The notes under the pieces are model-generated. The model saw only the letters and a list, made by a program, of their open reading frames with translations. It searched no databases and was not told the DNA's origin. The translations under genes and the position numbers were made by a program. Shown here in pieces: positions 1 through 8,504 of a DNA stretch of 13,806 nt. Position 1 is the stretch's first letter; every line of letters starts with the position of its first letter. Origin of the DNA: JBOGJG01 sp050747825 (GTDB taxonomy: Bacteria; Acidobacteriota; UBA6911; RPQK01; JBOGJG01); NCBI GenBank assembly GCA_050747825.1, contig JBOGJG010000069.1:1-13806 (forward strand), written 5' to 3'.

Positions 1-345
<345 letters not shown>

Positions 346-399
346 CGGCCAATTCCACAAAATTGTGACTCAGATCTCATTTGTTTCGTTAAAAAGTCT

Positions 400-405
400 T
401 ATACT
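400..405 (+). promoter_or_regulatory. Candidate -10 element (TATACT) for the 412 gene, possibly leaderless
   Basis: TATACT lies with six bases between it and the ATG at 412, so a start about 7 nt downstream would fall on or next to the A of the ATG. No Shine-Dalgarno sequence lies between 385 and 411, which fits a leaderless mRNA. No good -35 box is seen at the usual spacing (TTGTTT at 381-386 is only 13 nt away). An inverted repeat, CACAA-AA-TTGTG at 356-367, lies upstream and could be an operator. All inferred from sequence. Confidence 0.35.
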
Positions 406-411
406 GGTTCT

Positions 412-1125
<714 letters not shown>

Positions 1126-1128
<3 letters not shown>

Positions 1129-1166
1129 TGGGGGTCAGATCTTGAGTTTTCCTTTTTGGCCAAAAG
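1126..1166. repeat. REP-like motif with a TTTTGGCCAAAA palindrome
   Basis: GGGGGTCAGATCTTGA begins just after the stop codon of the coiled-coil gene (which is itself the TAA of TAATGGGGG) and is followed by a perfect 12-bp palindrome, TTTTGGCCAAAA, at 1154-1165. Sequences of the type GGGGTCAG(A/G)TCTTG are, as I recall, widespread intergenic elements linked to REP-associated Y1 transposases. No transposase is present in the window, so this would be a stand-alone copy or end. Identification is from memory and tentative. Confidence 0.4.
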
Positions 1167-1253
1167 CCCGACACCCCGGAGACCTTCAACGGTTGCCAAG
1201 TGAGGGTCGTCTTCCGACAGTGCCGTAATTCGTCCGGGAATCGCTAAACACAT
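1167..1253 (-). pseudogene. hypC: Truncated hypC (hydrogenase maturation chaperone) remnant
   Basis: The minus-strand frame from the ATG at 1253 begins MCLAIPGRI, the highly conserved N-terminus of HypC/HupF, including the essential Cys2 that in intact HypC helps deliver the iron-cyanide-CO unit to [NiFe]-hydrogenase. A good ribosome binding site (AAGG, about nine bases before ATG) is still present. Resemblance continues for about 29 codons, then ends at 1167, where the frame runs into the REP-like palindrome and then antisense through the end of the neighbouring gene (open to 999). Family members are about 75-85 residues with a conserved second half that is missing here. No other hyp or hydrogenase genes are in the window. 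It is best read as a broken gene left by rearrangement. A short accidental similarity is possible but less likely given the intact start and RBS. Confidence 0.6.
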
Positions 1254-1270
1254 AGCTACCTTAGAGTTGA

Positions 1271-1293
1271 GTTCATCCTAAACATAGATGAAC
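1271..1293. repeat. 7-bp perfect inverted repeat (GTTCATC / GATGAAC)
   Basis: Arms 1271-1277 and 1287-1293 flank a 9-nt loop. It lies upstream of the hypC remnant and about 50 nt past the end of the minus-strand nuclease-fold gene. No T-run follows on either strand, so a classical intrinsic terminator is not supported. It may be an operator of the lost hypC operon or a weak 3' structure. Confidence 0.4.
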
Positions 1294-1341
1294 ACTATTA
1301 CGAGCCCTGCCTGAGCTGATGGCCGTGCGCTGCGCTGCTAT

Positions 1342-2187
1342 TTACCTGATCTCCAGGTCAGCCATGACCGGGAAGTGATCGGAGAGATAGAGCCCATTGT
1401 CGTGATCGTCAATGCTGGTAATGCTCTTGACTTGGATATCGGATCCTACCAGGATCCAGTCGATTCGAAGGTTTACGTCGCCCTGTCCCGTAAAGCCGTG
1501 AAAGGTAAATTCAGGTCCACGGCGCTCCCTGGCGATCGTCCAGGCGTCGCTAAGGTTATTGTTGCCAACCAAAGCCTTGTAGGGGTCACTTTCCGGCAGC
1601 GCATTGAAATCACCCAGGACGATCCGAGGCGCCTCCGGGTGGATCTCCTCGAGCTTCGAACGCACCAGTTCGGCGCTGCGCACGCGAGCCAGCTGGCCGC
1701 GATGATCGAAATGAGTGTTCAGAACCAGGAAGCGGCGCCCGTGCACGCCCTCAAAGAGCGCCCAGGTGGCAATGCGAGGCAAAGAGCTGTCCCAGCTTTG
1801 GCTGCCTGCTTCCTCGGGAGTCTCGGAGAGCCAAAAGGTATCCCCTTCTATCAGCTTTAGCCTGGATTTGTCATACAGGATGGACGAATACTCGTCGCTC
1901 CCCTGGCCGCTCCTGTCACGCCCAAAAGCCTGATACTGTGGCAATCCCGAAATCAAGTCCTCGATTTGCCCGCCCAGGCCCTCCTGAATTCCGATGACTG
2001 CGGGGGCGTAGCGCTCCAGGGACTCAATGACAAAATCTTTGCGGGCCTCCCATCGATTGGGACCGTCAGCCGGGTTCGCATAGCGCAAATTAAAGGTCAT
2101 CACGCGAAGGCTTGCCTCCCAGGAGTTGTTGAAGGTGGCTCCCCAAAAAGCCAGGGCAAAAAAAGCCATCAGCCAGTAATTACCCAT
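1342..2187 (-). CDS. Exported endonuclease/exonuclease/phosphatase-family protein
   Basis: This 281-residue protein belongs to the EEP fold, whose members hydrolyse phosphodiester or phosphomonoester bonds in nucleic acids, sphingomyelin or inositol phosphates using a divalent metal. The full set of family motifs is visible: TFNLRY (Asn33), IQEG (Glu69, metal ligand), NTHFDH (157-162, His159), GDFNALP (Asp193, Asn195), Asp243 in RIDWIL, and SDHFPV (Asp270, His271). It is therefore a complete and probably active enzyme. A hydrophobic N-terminus (residues ~4-19) suggests export or membrane anchoring. The ATG at 2187 is preceded by GGAAG at a suitable distance. It is transcribed alone, divergently from the 2376 operon. 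The substrate cannot be told from sequence; a sphingomyelinase-like or secreted nuclease role are the main options. Confidence 0.88.
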   Translation of the reverse strand: MGNYWLMAFFALAFWGATFNNSWEASLRVMTFNLRYANPADGPNRWEARKDFVIESLERYAPAVIGIQEGLGGQIEDLISGLPQYQAFGRDRSGQGSDEYSSILYDKSRLKLIEGDTFWLSETPEEAGSQSWDSSLPRIATWALFEGVHGRRFLVLNTHFDHRGQLARVRSAELVRSKLEEIHPEAPRIVLGDFNALPESDPYKALVGNNNLSDAWTIARERRGPEFTFHGFTGQGDVNLRIDWILVGSDIQVKSITSIDDHDNGLYLSDHFPVMADLEIR

Positions 2188-2226
2188 TTACTTCCGTTTA
2201 GCACACTCCAGATGAGCCTGCAAGTT

Positions 2227-2276
2227 TTTGAGCTGGACACCTCATCAGGGAATTCCTCCCCTCTCCACAGCTCAAA
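2227..2276. promoter_or_regulatory. Spaced inverted repeat TTTGAGCTG...CAGCTCAAA, possible activator or operator site
   Basis: The arms at 2227-2235 and 2268-2276 are perfectly complementary over 9 bp, separated by 32 bp that contain the palindrome GGAATTCC. The pair lies about 87-136 bp upstream of the start predicted for the sigma-54 promoter at 2336, which is where enhancer-binding proteins usually bind. Arm centres are 41 bp apart, roughly four helical turns. It could equally act on the divergent minus-strand gene. Role inferred only. Confidence 0.35.
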
Positions 2277-2335
2277 TTCTGGGCCAAAAATTACCTTCTT
2301 TATCTTAAGCCGCTGCTAATCAGTCGGTTACTGCT

Positions 2336-2351
2336 TTGGCACATCCATTGC
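2336..2351 (+). promoter_or_regulatory. Sigma-54 (-24/-12) promoter for the 2376-5470 operon
   Basis: TTGGCACATCCATTGC matches the RpoN consensus (TGGCAC-N5-TTGC) at every fixed position, with the diagnostic GG (2338-2339) and GC (2350-2351) separated by 10 bp. Transcription would start near 2363, leaving a 5' leader of about 13 nt containing the purine-rich GTGAGAGTGAGAA before the ATG at 2376. Such a promoter needs an AAA+ enhancer-binding activator, which is not encoded in this window. Confidence 0.6.
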
Positions 2352-2375
2352 GTCGACGGAGAGTGAGAGTGAGAA

Positions 2376-2972
2376 ATGAGAACGGCTTTGGCGTTAGCTT
2401 CAATGTTCGTAGTGGCGATTTCCTCCGCAGGCGCTGTCACTGTGCGTCCCGTAAATCTTTTCGAGATGGTGGAGGCGGCCGAAAACGTCTTCCTGGGCCA
2501 ATGCGTGGCGGTTGAGTCCGATCTGGACGAAGTCACCGGTCTTCCAATTTTGCAATACACTTTCGAGGTTTTGCGCGGACTCAAGGGTGTAAGCAAGGGT
2601 GAGACGGTGACTTTTCGCCAGATCGATTCCCGCCACGGCCTGGGATTGTCTCTCCCTCAGTTCAGGCTGGGGGAAAAATCCCTGCTTTTCCTGCACGCCG
2701 CCAGCCGGCTGGGATTGACGAGCCCCGTCGGCCTCGAACAGGGAGCTTTCCAGGTGGTAAACACAACGGAGCATGGACTCGGTGTGATCAACGCAGTCAT
2801 GAACCGGAATTTGCTGATCAACACCGGAAAGGGCCGGCTGGAGAACTCGATCCTTACAGCCCAGGAGACCCGCACTATGCGGGAGCAAAGACCGATCCCG
2901 CTCGAGGCTTTTCAGGAAATCGTGAGGAAGATAGATCTCTCGCACAGAGGATCGGGACCGGGGCTCAAATGA
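2376..2972 (+). CDS. Exported hypothetical protein coupled to the metalloprotease
   Basis: The 198-residue protein has a clear signal peptide (about residues 1-20, ending SSAGA). The mature part begins with an AENVFLGQCVAVESD segment and YTFEVLRGLKG, a pattern of beta strands that recalls small beta-barrel domains in exported proteins of soil bacteria found beside metalloproteases; this is a memory-based impression. The tail is basic. No catalytic motif was seen. The start is preceded by the repeat GAGAGTGAGAGTGAG, which supplies a GA-rich ribosome binding site. Its stop overlaps the start of the metalloprotease gene by ATGA, so the two are translationally coupled and probably function together, for example as inhibitor, chaperone or substrate-binding partner. 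That role is inferred from context alone. Confidence 0.8.
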   Translation: MRTALALASMFVVAISSAGAVTVRPVNLFEMVEAAENVFLGQCVAVESDLDEVTGLPILQYTFEVLRGLKGVSKGETVTFRQIDSRHGLGLSLPQFRLGEKSLLFLHAASRLGLTSPVGLEQGAFQVVNTTEHGLGVINAVMNRNLLINTGKGRLENSILTAQETRTMREQRPIPLEAFQEIVRKIDLSHRGSGPGLK

Positions 2973-5470
2973 GGCAGGCCCCCGGAGTACTGACCATCTT
3001 CATCGCCCTCCAGGGGCTGCTTTGGGCCGGCGGGCCTAATAGCGTGCTCATTGAGGGCACAGCCTTTCGCTGGGACGCAGCAAGGCCTGTCAATTTCACA
3101 ATTGACAATGGACCGCTGGGGCACACTTCGCGCGATGAGGCGGGCGAGATCGTCCGCTGGGCTTTTGAGATTTGGGAAAAGGTCTCGTCATCTTCTTTGC
3201 GCTTCAATGACCTCGGATATCTTGAGGAGAATATCGAGGGCCACAACTACCAGTCCTTTTTCGCCGGGAAGGAACGAGCTGAGAATCCCATCCTTTTTGA
3301 TACAGATGGAACGATTATTGAAGGTCTTTTGGGTTCCGGGTCCAGTCAATACCTTCTGGGATTCGCGGGAGCGCGCTATGTGGACTCAGAATCGGGACAC
3401 TACCTCTCCGGCTGGGTCATTCTCAACGGCCGCCAGATCACCGATGATCTGCTGAGACTGACGGTTCTGCATGAGATCGGGCATTTCATAGGACTGGGCC
3501 ACACTCAGGCAGGTCATGTTCTGGCTCAAAACACCAGCCAGGCCGATAATCGCTTTATTCCCGTTATGTACCCCTATTTACTGTCTGGGGGAGCGGCGCA
3601 GCCAATGCAGGATGATGTAGCGTGGCTTTCGTGGCTCTATCCTGAGCTGGATTTCCCGAGCAACACCGGTTCCATTCGCGGGAGAGTCTTGCATGGCGGG
3701 GAGCCTTTGTCGGGAGCCCACATTGTCGCGATCCCGGTAAGGCGCACCATGGAGGGCGACTTAATTCCCATTCCCGAGGGTATCGTGTCGGCATTATCCG
3801 ACTTTTTGAAAACCGGCGATGCGTCCTACGAGCTTCCTGGTCTGGCGCCTGGGGACTATGTTCTTTACATGGAACCCATCCACCCGGAGTTCAATGGCGC
3901 CAGCGCGATCAGTCCCTTCCAGGAGAGCTTCACCGGATATATCAAGGATTTTTACAATGGATCGAAGGAGTCGGATGCCCGAACTGACGACCCTGATGAA
4001 AAGACAATCATCACGGTTTCAGCCGGAGAAACTCTCTCGGGAATTGATTTTGTGTCTAACGAAGTGTCTGTGGACCACATAGCCGGCACCTACCCGGAAG
4101 CCGGCGCTCCATCAGACTTAATTTTCCCGGTTTCGCTGGAGCAGAGAGATTCATTCGAGAGCACCTTCGTGGGGGTAGCGATCGTCAATCCCAGCACCGA
4201 TGATAACTTAGTGACAATCGCAGGGATGGACGCCCGCGGCCAGCCAATCATGCAGCTAGAGCTGGAAAATCCGCTGGCAGCAAGAGCGCAGAGCGCATTC
4301 CTGACAAGCCATATCGTGGAACCCGGACAGGATGCCGTCTCCCTTATGGCTGAAGGAGCAGCAGGCCCGATTCAAGGTTTCTTCATGGTAGGAGATACTG
4401 CCCTGCGAAAGATGGATGGCGTGAGCGGGAAATTGGAAACATCATCCATTCTCTTCTTTCCTTTGGCCATACAGACCAGTGGCGAGTCCACTCTTCTGTT
4501 TCTCTTTAATCCGGACAAGGCGGCTGATTCCGATGTGAGGCTCTATCTTTTTGATCGCAGTGGCAACCGGCTCAGGGAAGCTTCCATTGCCATCGCTGCG
4601 TCGGGTTCCTTCGTTGGGTCGCTAGCCGAGATCTTTGGGCATGACCTCCAGCTCGACGATGGTTACGTCGAAGTAGTCGCCGGCGTGCCGCTGAAGGGCT
4701 TCCAGTTTTTTGGGGGGCCATCTGGTTTCTCAGCCCTGACAGCGCAGGTTCCGGCGGAGATTGAAAGCCTGGCGGCTCCTCATTTCTATCTGGATGGTCC
4801 GCTGGGAAGCACCGAAATCCGCCTTTTAAACACAGGCCCGACCCGAGTTACAACGACGCTGAAGGCCTTCGATGACAACTCGCGGCTTGTGGGAACTCGC
4901 AAATTCGAGATTGAATCCAGGCAGCTTTTCGTCCGTGATCTGGCAGATTTGCTCGATTTGGGTTTGAACTCCCAGGGGCATTCGCCCCTCACCGGATATT
5001 TGCAACTGGATGCATACGCTGAACTGGCAGGACTTCTTCAGGAACAACCTCAACTCATCGGTGCGGTTTCCTTCGCTGTCAATGAAGGAAGGGCCCGCTC
5101 GATTTTGCCACTGGTCGAAGGCGGATATCCAGAAACTCTCTTTCTGCACGTCGCCCAATCGCGCCAACTGGGATTGTTTACCGGCTTTGCGATTTTAAAC
5201 CTGGGGGACCAGCGAGCCGAAGTATCTGTCCGTGCCTTTGATGAAGAGGGACGGCAGACAGCCGAAACCGAGCTTTTGATCCCTCCCGGCCACCGAGTTG
5301 TGGACCTCTTGAACTCTCCCCACTTCTTTGGCTCCGCTTTTGAGCAGATCAACGGCCATATCGAAATCTCCAGCAGCATCCCCCTCATCACCTTCGGTCT
5401 CTTTGGTGACCTGCAATCTCAATTCCTGAGCGCAATCCAGGGCCAGCCTCGCCTCACTTCCGATCGGTGA
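2969..5470 (+). CDS. Exported matrixin-like zinc metalloprotease with C-terminal beta-domain repeats
   Basis: An 833-residue exported protein. Residues 1-21 form a signal peptide. The catalytic domain (~28-230) has the metzincin zinc motif HEIGHFIGLGH (His168, Glu169, His172, His178) and a downstream Met-turn, VMYPYL (Met200), as in matrixin/M10-type peptidases, so it is likely active on extracellular or periplasmic proteins. Residues ~233-365 look like a carboxypeptidase-regulatory beta-sandwich (GSIRGRVLHGGEPLSGAHIVAIPV; YELPGLAPGDYVLYMEP). The rest comprises about four related all-beta modules starting near 380, 488, 600 and 723, each with a 'FF/HL...G..T.L.LLN.......V....FD..G' pattern and a G(F/Y)FMVG- or FQFFGG-like ending. 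No classical propeptide cysteine switch was noticed. It starts inside the preceding stop (ATGA overlap). Substrate unknown. Confidence 0.88.
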   Translation: MRQAPGVLTIFIALQGLLWAGGPNSVLIEGTAFRWDAARPVNFTIDNGPLGHTSRDEAGEIVRWAFEIWEKVSSSSLRFNDLGYLEENIEGHNYQSFFAGKERAENPILFDTDGTIIEGLLGSGSSQYLLGFAGARYVDSESGHYLSGWVILNGRQITDDLLRLTVLHEIGHFIGLGHTQAGHVLAQNTSQADNRFIPVMYPYLLSGGAAQPMQDDVAWLSWLYPELDFPSNTGSIRGRVLHGGEPLSGAHIVAIPVRRTMEGDLIPIPEGIVSALSDFLKTGDASYELPGLAPGDYVLYMEPIHPEFNGASAISPFQESFTGYIKDFYNGSKESDARTDDPDEKTIITVSAGETLSGIDFVSNEVSVDHIAGTYPEAGAPSDLIFPVSLEQRDSFESTFVGVAIVNPSTDDNLVTIAGMDARGQPIMQLELENPLAARAQSAFLTSHIVEPGQDAVSLMAEGAAGPIQGFFMVGDTALRKMDGVSGKLETSSILFFPLAIQTSGESTLLFLFNPDKAADSDVRLYLFDRSGNRLREASIAIAASGSFVGSLAEIFGHDLQLDDGYVEVVAGVPLKGFQFFGGPSGFSALTAQVPAEIESLAAPHFYLDGPLGSTEIRLLNTGPTRVTTTLKAFDDNSRLVGTRKFEIESRQLFVRDLADLLDLGLNSQGHSPLTGYLQLDAYAELAGLLQEQPQLIGAVSFAVNEGRARSILPLVEGGYPETLFLHVAQSRQLGLFTGFAILNLGDQRAEVSVRAFDEEGRQTAETELLIPPGHRVVDLLNSPHFFGSAFEQINGHIEISSSIPLITFGLFGDLQSQFLSAIQGQPRLTSDR

Positions 5471-5482
5471 CCGGAGTCACTG
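5465..5482 (+). terminator. Stem-loop overlapping the metalloprotease stop codon
   Basis: CGGTGAC (5465-5471) pairs with GTCACTG (5476-5482) around a CGGA loop, with one G-U pair. The TGA stop lies in the 5' arm. No T-run follows, so it is at most a weak terminator or an mRNA-stabilising 3' hairpin. Confidence 0.3.
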
Positions 5483-5535
5483 CGCGCCTGTGAGGAGGTC
5501 TTTACGATTGCAGTGGCCGTGTGTGTGCCGGCGTG

Positions 5536-5564
5536 TTGACAGAACCCGATGGGGCTTCTATATT
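5536..5564 (+). promoter_or_regulatory. Near-consensus sigma-70 promoter for the 5583-8408 operon
   Basis: TTGACA at 5536-5541 is a perfect -35 box. TATATT at 5559-5564 follows after exactly 17 bp and matches five of six -10 positions. Transcription would begin near 5571, giving a 12-nt leader that contains GGAG (5573-5576) six bases before the ATG at 5583. This suggests steady housekeeping expression. Confidence 0.75.
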
Positions 5565-5582
5565 TAGCCTTCGGAGAGCAGG

Positions 5583-6650
5583 ATGGCAGGAGTAAAACAG
5601 GGAGAGATCCTAGCCGGTTTGGAACAGTTGAAAACCTCCCTGGCCGATATCCATCGCCATATCAATCAGCTCGAATCCCAGGTCAGTTCCAGTCAGGCCA
5701 GGGCAGAAGGCGCCCCTGGCCTGGATCTCGCCACAATTAACGCTATTATCCAGAAGCTGGCGCTGGCCACGACTCAGGAGGAAATCCTGGACACATACCT
5801 GCAGCAAGCCCAGCTCTTTGTGCACAGAGGAATACTGTTCCTGCAGGCAGAGACTGCGTATCTCATCTGGAAGAGCGCCGGTTTTCCCTCCGAAACGGTA
5901 GAAGCGGCCACTGTCGAGGATCCCGGCGATCCAATCGTCCGCTCGGGGCGCCAAAGGCGCATCATTTACCGGGAAGAACCGGCCGAGGGGGATTTTCTCT
6001 GGCCGTGGGTCACGCAAGCAGGAGACCTGCCCCGGGCTGTAGTCGTGGTACCGCTGGTCTTTGGCGATCAGGCTCCTGTGGTCTTCTATGGCGACTCCCA
6101 AGAACCGATTCCAATCGATTCACTGGAGTTGCTCAGTCATGTGGCCGTACTGGTGTTGAAAAGCAATTACCTGCAGGGACTGCTGCAAGACCGGACCGAA
6201 GGAGTCATCGATAGAACCCAAGCCGCCGTAGAAAAGGCGGGCCAGGAGCAAAAGCCCAGTCTGACGCTCGTCGAGTCACAGGAGCAGGGCCAGAAGACCT
6301 CCCTCGTGACCGAAGCCCCTGAAGCGGAAAACGCGCCGCCGGAGACATCACCCTCCGAAGCTGTCCCGCCCGACGAGCACGAGCACCTGCACAACGAAGC
6401 CCATCGCTTCGCGCGGCTTCTGATTTCCGAGGTCCAGCTTTACAACCAAGACGAAATTCAAAGAGGGCGCGATCACAAAGACCTCTACCGTCGCCTGAAA
6501 AGGGACCTCGACCGAAGCCGCGAGATGTACGACAAACGGATCCATCCGCTGGTTGCTTCCCAGACCGATTACTTCCATGAGGAAGTCGTGAGAATTCTGG
6601 CCGGCGGCGATGAGGACGCACTCGGCGCAGATTACCCCCGGGCCCGATAA
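5583..6650 (+). CDS. GAF-like domain protein with conserved C-terminal helical block
   Basis: A 355-residue soluble protein with no signal peptide. Residues ~1-42 form a coiled coil (LEQLKTSLADIHRHINQLESQV). Residues ~48-200 have the alternation and hydrophobic pattern of a GAF-like sensor fold (Ile-Ile-Gln-Lys-Leu start, VVVVPLVFGDQAPVVFYGD strand pair, then a terminal helix). Residues ~205-265 are a Glu/Pro/Ala/Thr-rich flexible linker. Residues ~268-350 form a highly charged helical block (HNEAHRFARLLISEV, LYRRLKRDLDRSREMYDKRI, ADYP) that I recognise as recurring at the ends of varied acidobacterial regulatory proteins; its role is not known to me. No kinase, cyclase or DNA-binding motif was found. 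It sits 9 nt upstream of polX under the 5536 promoter, so a link to DNA repair is possible but unproven. Confidence 0.75.
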   Translation: MAGVKQGEILAGLEQLKTSLADIHRHINQLESQVSSSQARAEGAPGLDLATINAIIQKLALATTQEEILDTYLQQAQLFVHRGILFLQAETAYLIWKSAGFPSETVEAATVEDPGDPIVRSGRQRRIIYREEPAEGDFLWPWVTQAGDLPRAVVVVPLVFGDQAPVVFYGDSQEPIPIDSLELLSHVAVLVLKSNYLQGLLQDRTEGVIDRTQAAVEKAGQEQKPSLTLVESQEQGQKTSLVTEAPEAENAPPETSPSEAVPPDEHEHLHNEAHRFARLLISEVQLYNQDEIQRGRDHKDLYRRLKRDLDRSREMYDKRIHPLVASQTDYFHEEVVRILAGGDEDALGADYPRAR

Positions 6651-6659
6651 CATTCCTGC

Positions 6660-8408
6660 ATGGAAAACAAGGATGTCGCTCGGATTTTCAGCGAGATAGC
6701 GGATATTCTCGAGCTTCAGGAAGGAAACCCGTTTCGGATCCGATCGTTCCGACGCGTGGCACAGATTATTGAGAACCTGCCCTTCAGCGTTGCCCAGGCT
6801 GTGACCGAGGAGCCGGACAGGCTGCGAGCAATCTCCGGGATCGGCGAAGGAACCATTTCCAAGCTGCGCGAGATCGCAGAAACGGGTGAATGCAAAGAAT
6901 ATCTGGAGCTTCGAGATCAGATCCCCGCCTCATTGGTGACCCTTCTCCACTTGCAGAACCTTGGGCCAAAGAAAATTGCGCTGCTCTGGAAGACCCTACA
7001 GATCTCCAACCTCGTCGAACTGGAAGCCGCTGCCAAAGCCGAGAAGCTGCGCCAGGTGCCCGGCCTGGGGGAAAAGAGCGAGGCCAAGATCTTACAAGCT
7101 ATTGAGGAGTTCAGGAACCGTCAGGGTCGCTACAGGCTGGATGACGGACTCGGAGTCAGCCAGTCAATGGTTGACTATCTCAAGTCATCGGTGGAAGTAA
7201 AACGCATCGCAGCCGCCGGCAGCGTACGCCGGCGCTGCGAGACCATCGGCGACATCGACGTCCTGGTCACCTGCGAGTCACCCCAGGAGGCGATTGAAGC
7301 TTTCTGCCGCCATCCCGATGTCGGGCAGGTCCTGGCTAAAGGCGAGACCAAAGTCTCCGTCCTCTTGCGCCCGGGAGTGCAAGCTGACCTGCGTGTCCTG
7401 GACGATAATTCTTTCGGAGCGGCCCTGCAATACTTCACCGGTTCCAAGGCTCACAACGTGGCCCTGAGAGAGCGGGCTAAACGGATGGGCTGCAAAATCA
7501 ACGAATACGGCCTCTTTCGTGCCCGCGAGGAGGGCGCGGACTGGGAAGAAAAAATCGCCGGCCAGGACGAGGAAGAAATCTATCGTTTGCTGGGCCTTGC
7601 CTATATTCCGCCGGAGCTGCGGGAAAACCGGGGAGAGATCGAAAAGGCGGAGAAGGACCAATTACCTCGACTGGTGGAGCGGAAAGACATTCGCGGCGAC
7701 CTGCACATGCATACCACTGCTACCGACGGAAAAGATTCCATCGAGGAAATGGCCCGGGCGGGAGAAGAGGCGGGCTACGAGTACATCGCCATCACCGATC
7801 ACAGCAAAGCTCTGGCTATGGCCCGCGGGCTCGATGAGAAGAGGCTCATGCTGCACATCGAGGAAATGGACCGAATTTCTTCCAGTAATCCGGGTATCAC
7901 AATCCTGAAGGGGATTGAAGTGGATATCCTGGCTGACGGAAAGCTGGACCTTGAAGACAGCACTCTGGCTTACCTGGACGTGGTGATTGCCTCCATTCAC
8001 AGCCGCTTCAATATGACTCGCAAGGAGATGACGCTGCGGATCTGCCGGGCAATCGAAAACCCCCACGTCAATATTCTGGCTCACCCCACCGGTCGGCTGG
8101 TCGTACGCCGCGAGCCCTACCCTCTGGACATGGAACAGGTAATCCGTACCGCCGTTGAGAGTGGAGTTTGCCTGGAAATCAATGCCTATCCGGCCCGGCT
8201 CGACCTGAGCGACATCCACTGCCGGACCGCTCGGGACATGGGCGCCCTCATATCGATCAATTCTGACAGTCACAACCGCAGTATGCTGCGCTACATGGAA
8301 TATGGGATCTATACGGCCAGGCGCGGCTGGCTGGGGCCCGATGACATAATCAATACTTATCCGTTGCCCCGTCTCAGGAAAGTGCTGAAAAAAGAGAAGT
8401 ACCGTTGA
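6660..8408 (+). CDS. polX: DNA polymerase X with C-terminal PHP 3'-5' exonuclease domain
   Basis: At 582 residues this matches bacterial PolX (usually ~570-590). It fills short gaps during base-excision repair, and its PHP domain removes 3' ends or opens abasic sites. Helix-hairpin-helix segments occur at ~50-65 (ISGIGEGTISKLREI) and ~95-140 (LGPKKI; VPGLGEKSEAKI). The nucleotidyltransferase core has GSVRRRCETIGDIDVLV (187-203) with metal ligands Asp198 and Asp200, and a third, Asp243, in QADLRVL. The PHP domain (~340-575) opens with GDLHMHT (His349, His351) and carries AITDHS, a Glu in KGIEVDI, IHS, ILAHP and INSDSH, so all metal-binding motifs seem present. The N-terminus MENKDVARIFSEIADILE is the family's usual start, supporting the ATG at 6660, though no Shine-Dalgarno is visible; coupling to the upstream gene 9 nt away is likely. 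Confidence 0.96.
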   Translation: MENKDVARIFSEIADILELQEGNPFRIRSFRRVAQIIENLPFSVAQAVTEEPDRLRAISGIGEGTISKLREIAETGECKEYLELRDQIPASLVTLLHLQNLGPKKIALLWKTLQISNLVELEAAAKAEKLRQVPGLGEKSEAKILQAIEEFRNRQGRYRLDDGLGVSQSMVDYLKSSVEVKRIAAAGSVRRRCETIGDIDVLVTCESPQEAIEAFCRHPDVGQVLAKGETKVSVLLRPGVQADLRVLDDNSFGAALQYFTGSKAHNVALRERAKRMGCKINEYGLFRAREEGADWEEKIAGQDEEEIYRLLGLAYIPPELRENRGEIEKAEKDQLPRLVERKDIRGDLHMHTTATDGKDSIEEMARAGEEAGYEYIAITDHSKALAMARGLDEKRLMLHIEEMDRISSSNPGITILKGIEVDILADGKLDLEDSTLAYLDVVIASIHSRFNMTRKEMTLRICRAIENPHVNILAHPTGRLVVRREPYPLDMEQVIRTAVESGVCLEINAYPARLDLSDIHCRTARDMGALISINSDSHNRSMLRYMEYGIYTARRGWLGPDDIINTYPLPRLRKVLKKEKYR

Positions 8409-8466
8409 TAGAGCGGACCCGGTTTTCATTCGTGCTATTAGTGTGATTCGTTGGCCAGACCAAATC

Positions 8467-8475
8467 TGATATTCT
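8467..8475 (+). promoter_or_regulatory. Candidate extended -10 promoter for the prolyl isomerase gene
   Basis: TGATATTCT is an extended -10 (TGn plus TATTCT at 8470-8475). The hexamer 17 bp upstream, TTCGTT at 8447-8452, is a poor -35. The leader then carries a strong Shine-Dalgarno GGAGG at 8490-8494, ten bases before the ATG. The 96-bp gap after polX suggests independent transcription. Confidence 0.4.
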
Positions 8476-8504
8476 TAAAATCTATACCTGGAGGTATTTA
8501 GTTC

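Noticed and set aside
1375..1860. 161-codon plus-strand open frame
   Set aside because: Antisense to the nuclease-fold gene, which carries every catalytic motif on the minus strand.
6205..6621. 138-codon minus-strand open frame
   Set aside because: Arg/Gly/Pro-rich antisense shadow of the GAF-like protein's linker and C-terminal block.
7662..8429. 255-codon minus-strand open frame
   Set aside because: It is antisense to the PHP domain of polX, whose motifs are all conserved; the antisense product has no recognisable features.
8409..8430. Possible terminator after polX (ACCG...CGGTTTT)
   Set aside because: The stem is only 4 bp with a long loop and a four-base T-run; too weak to call.
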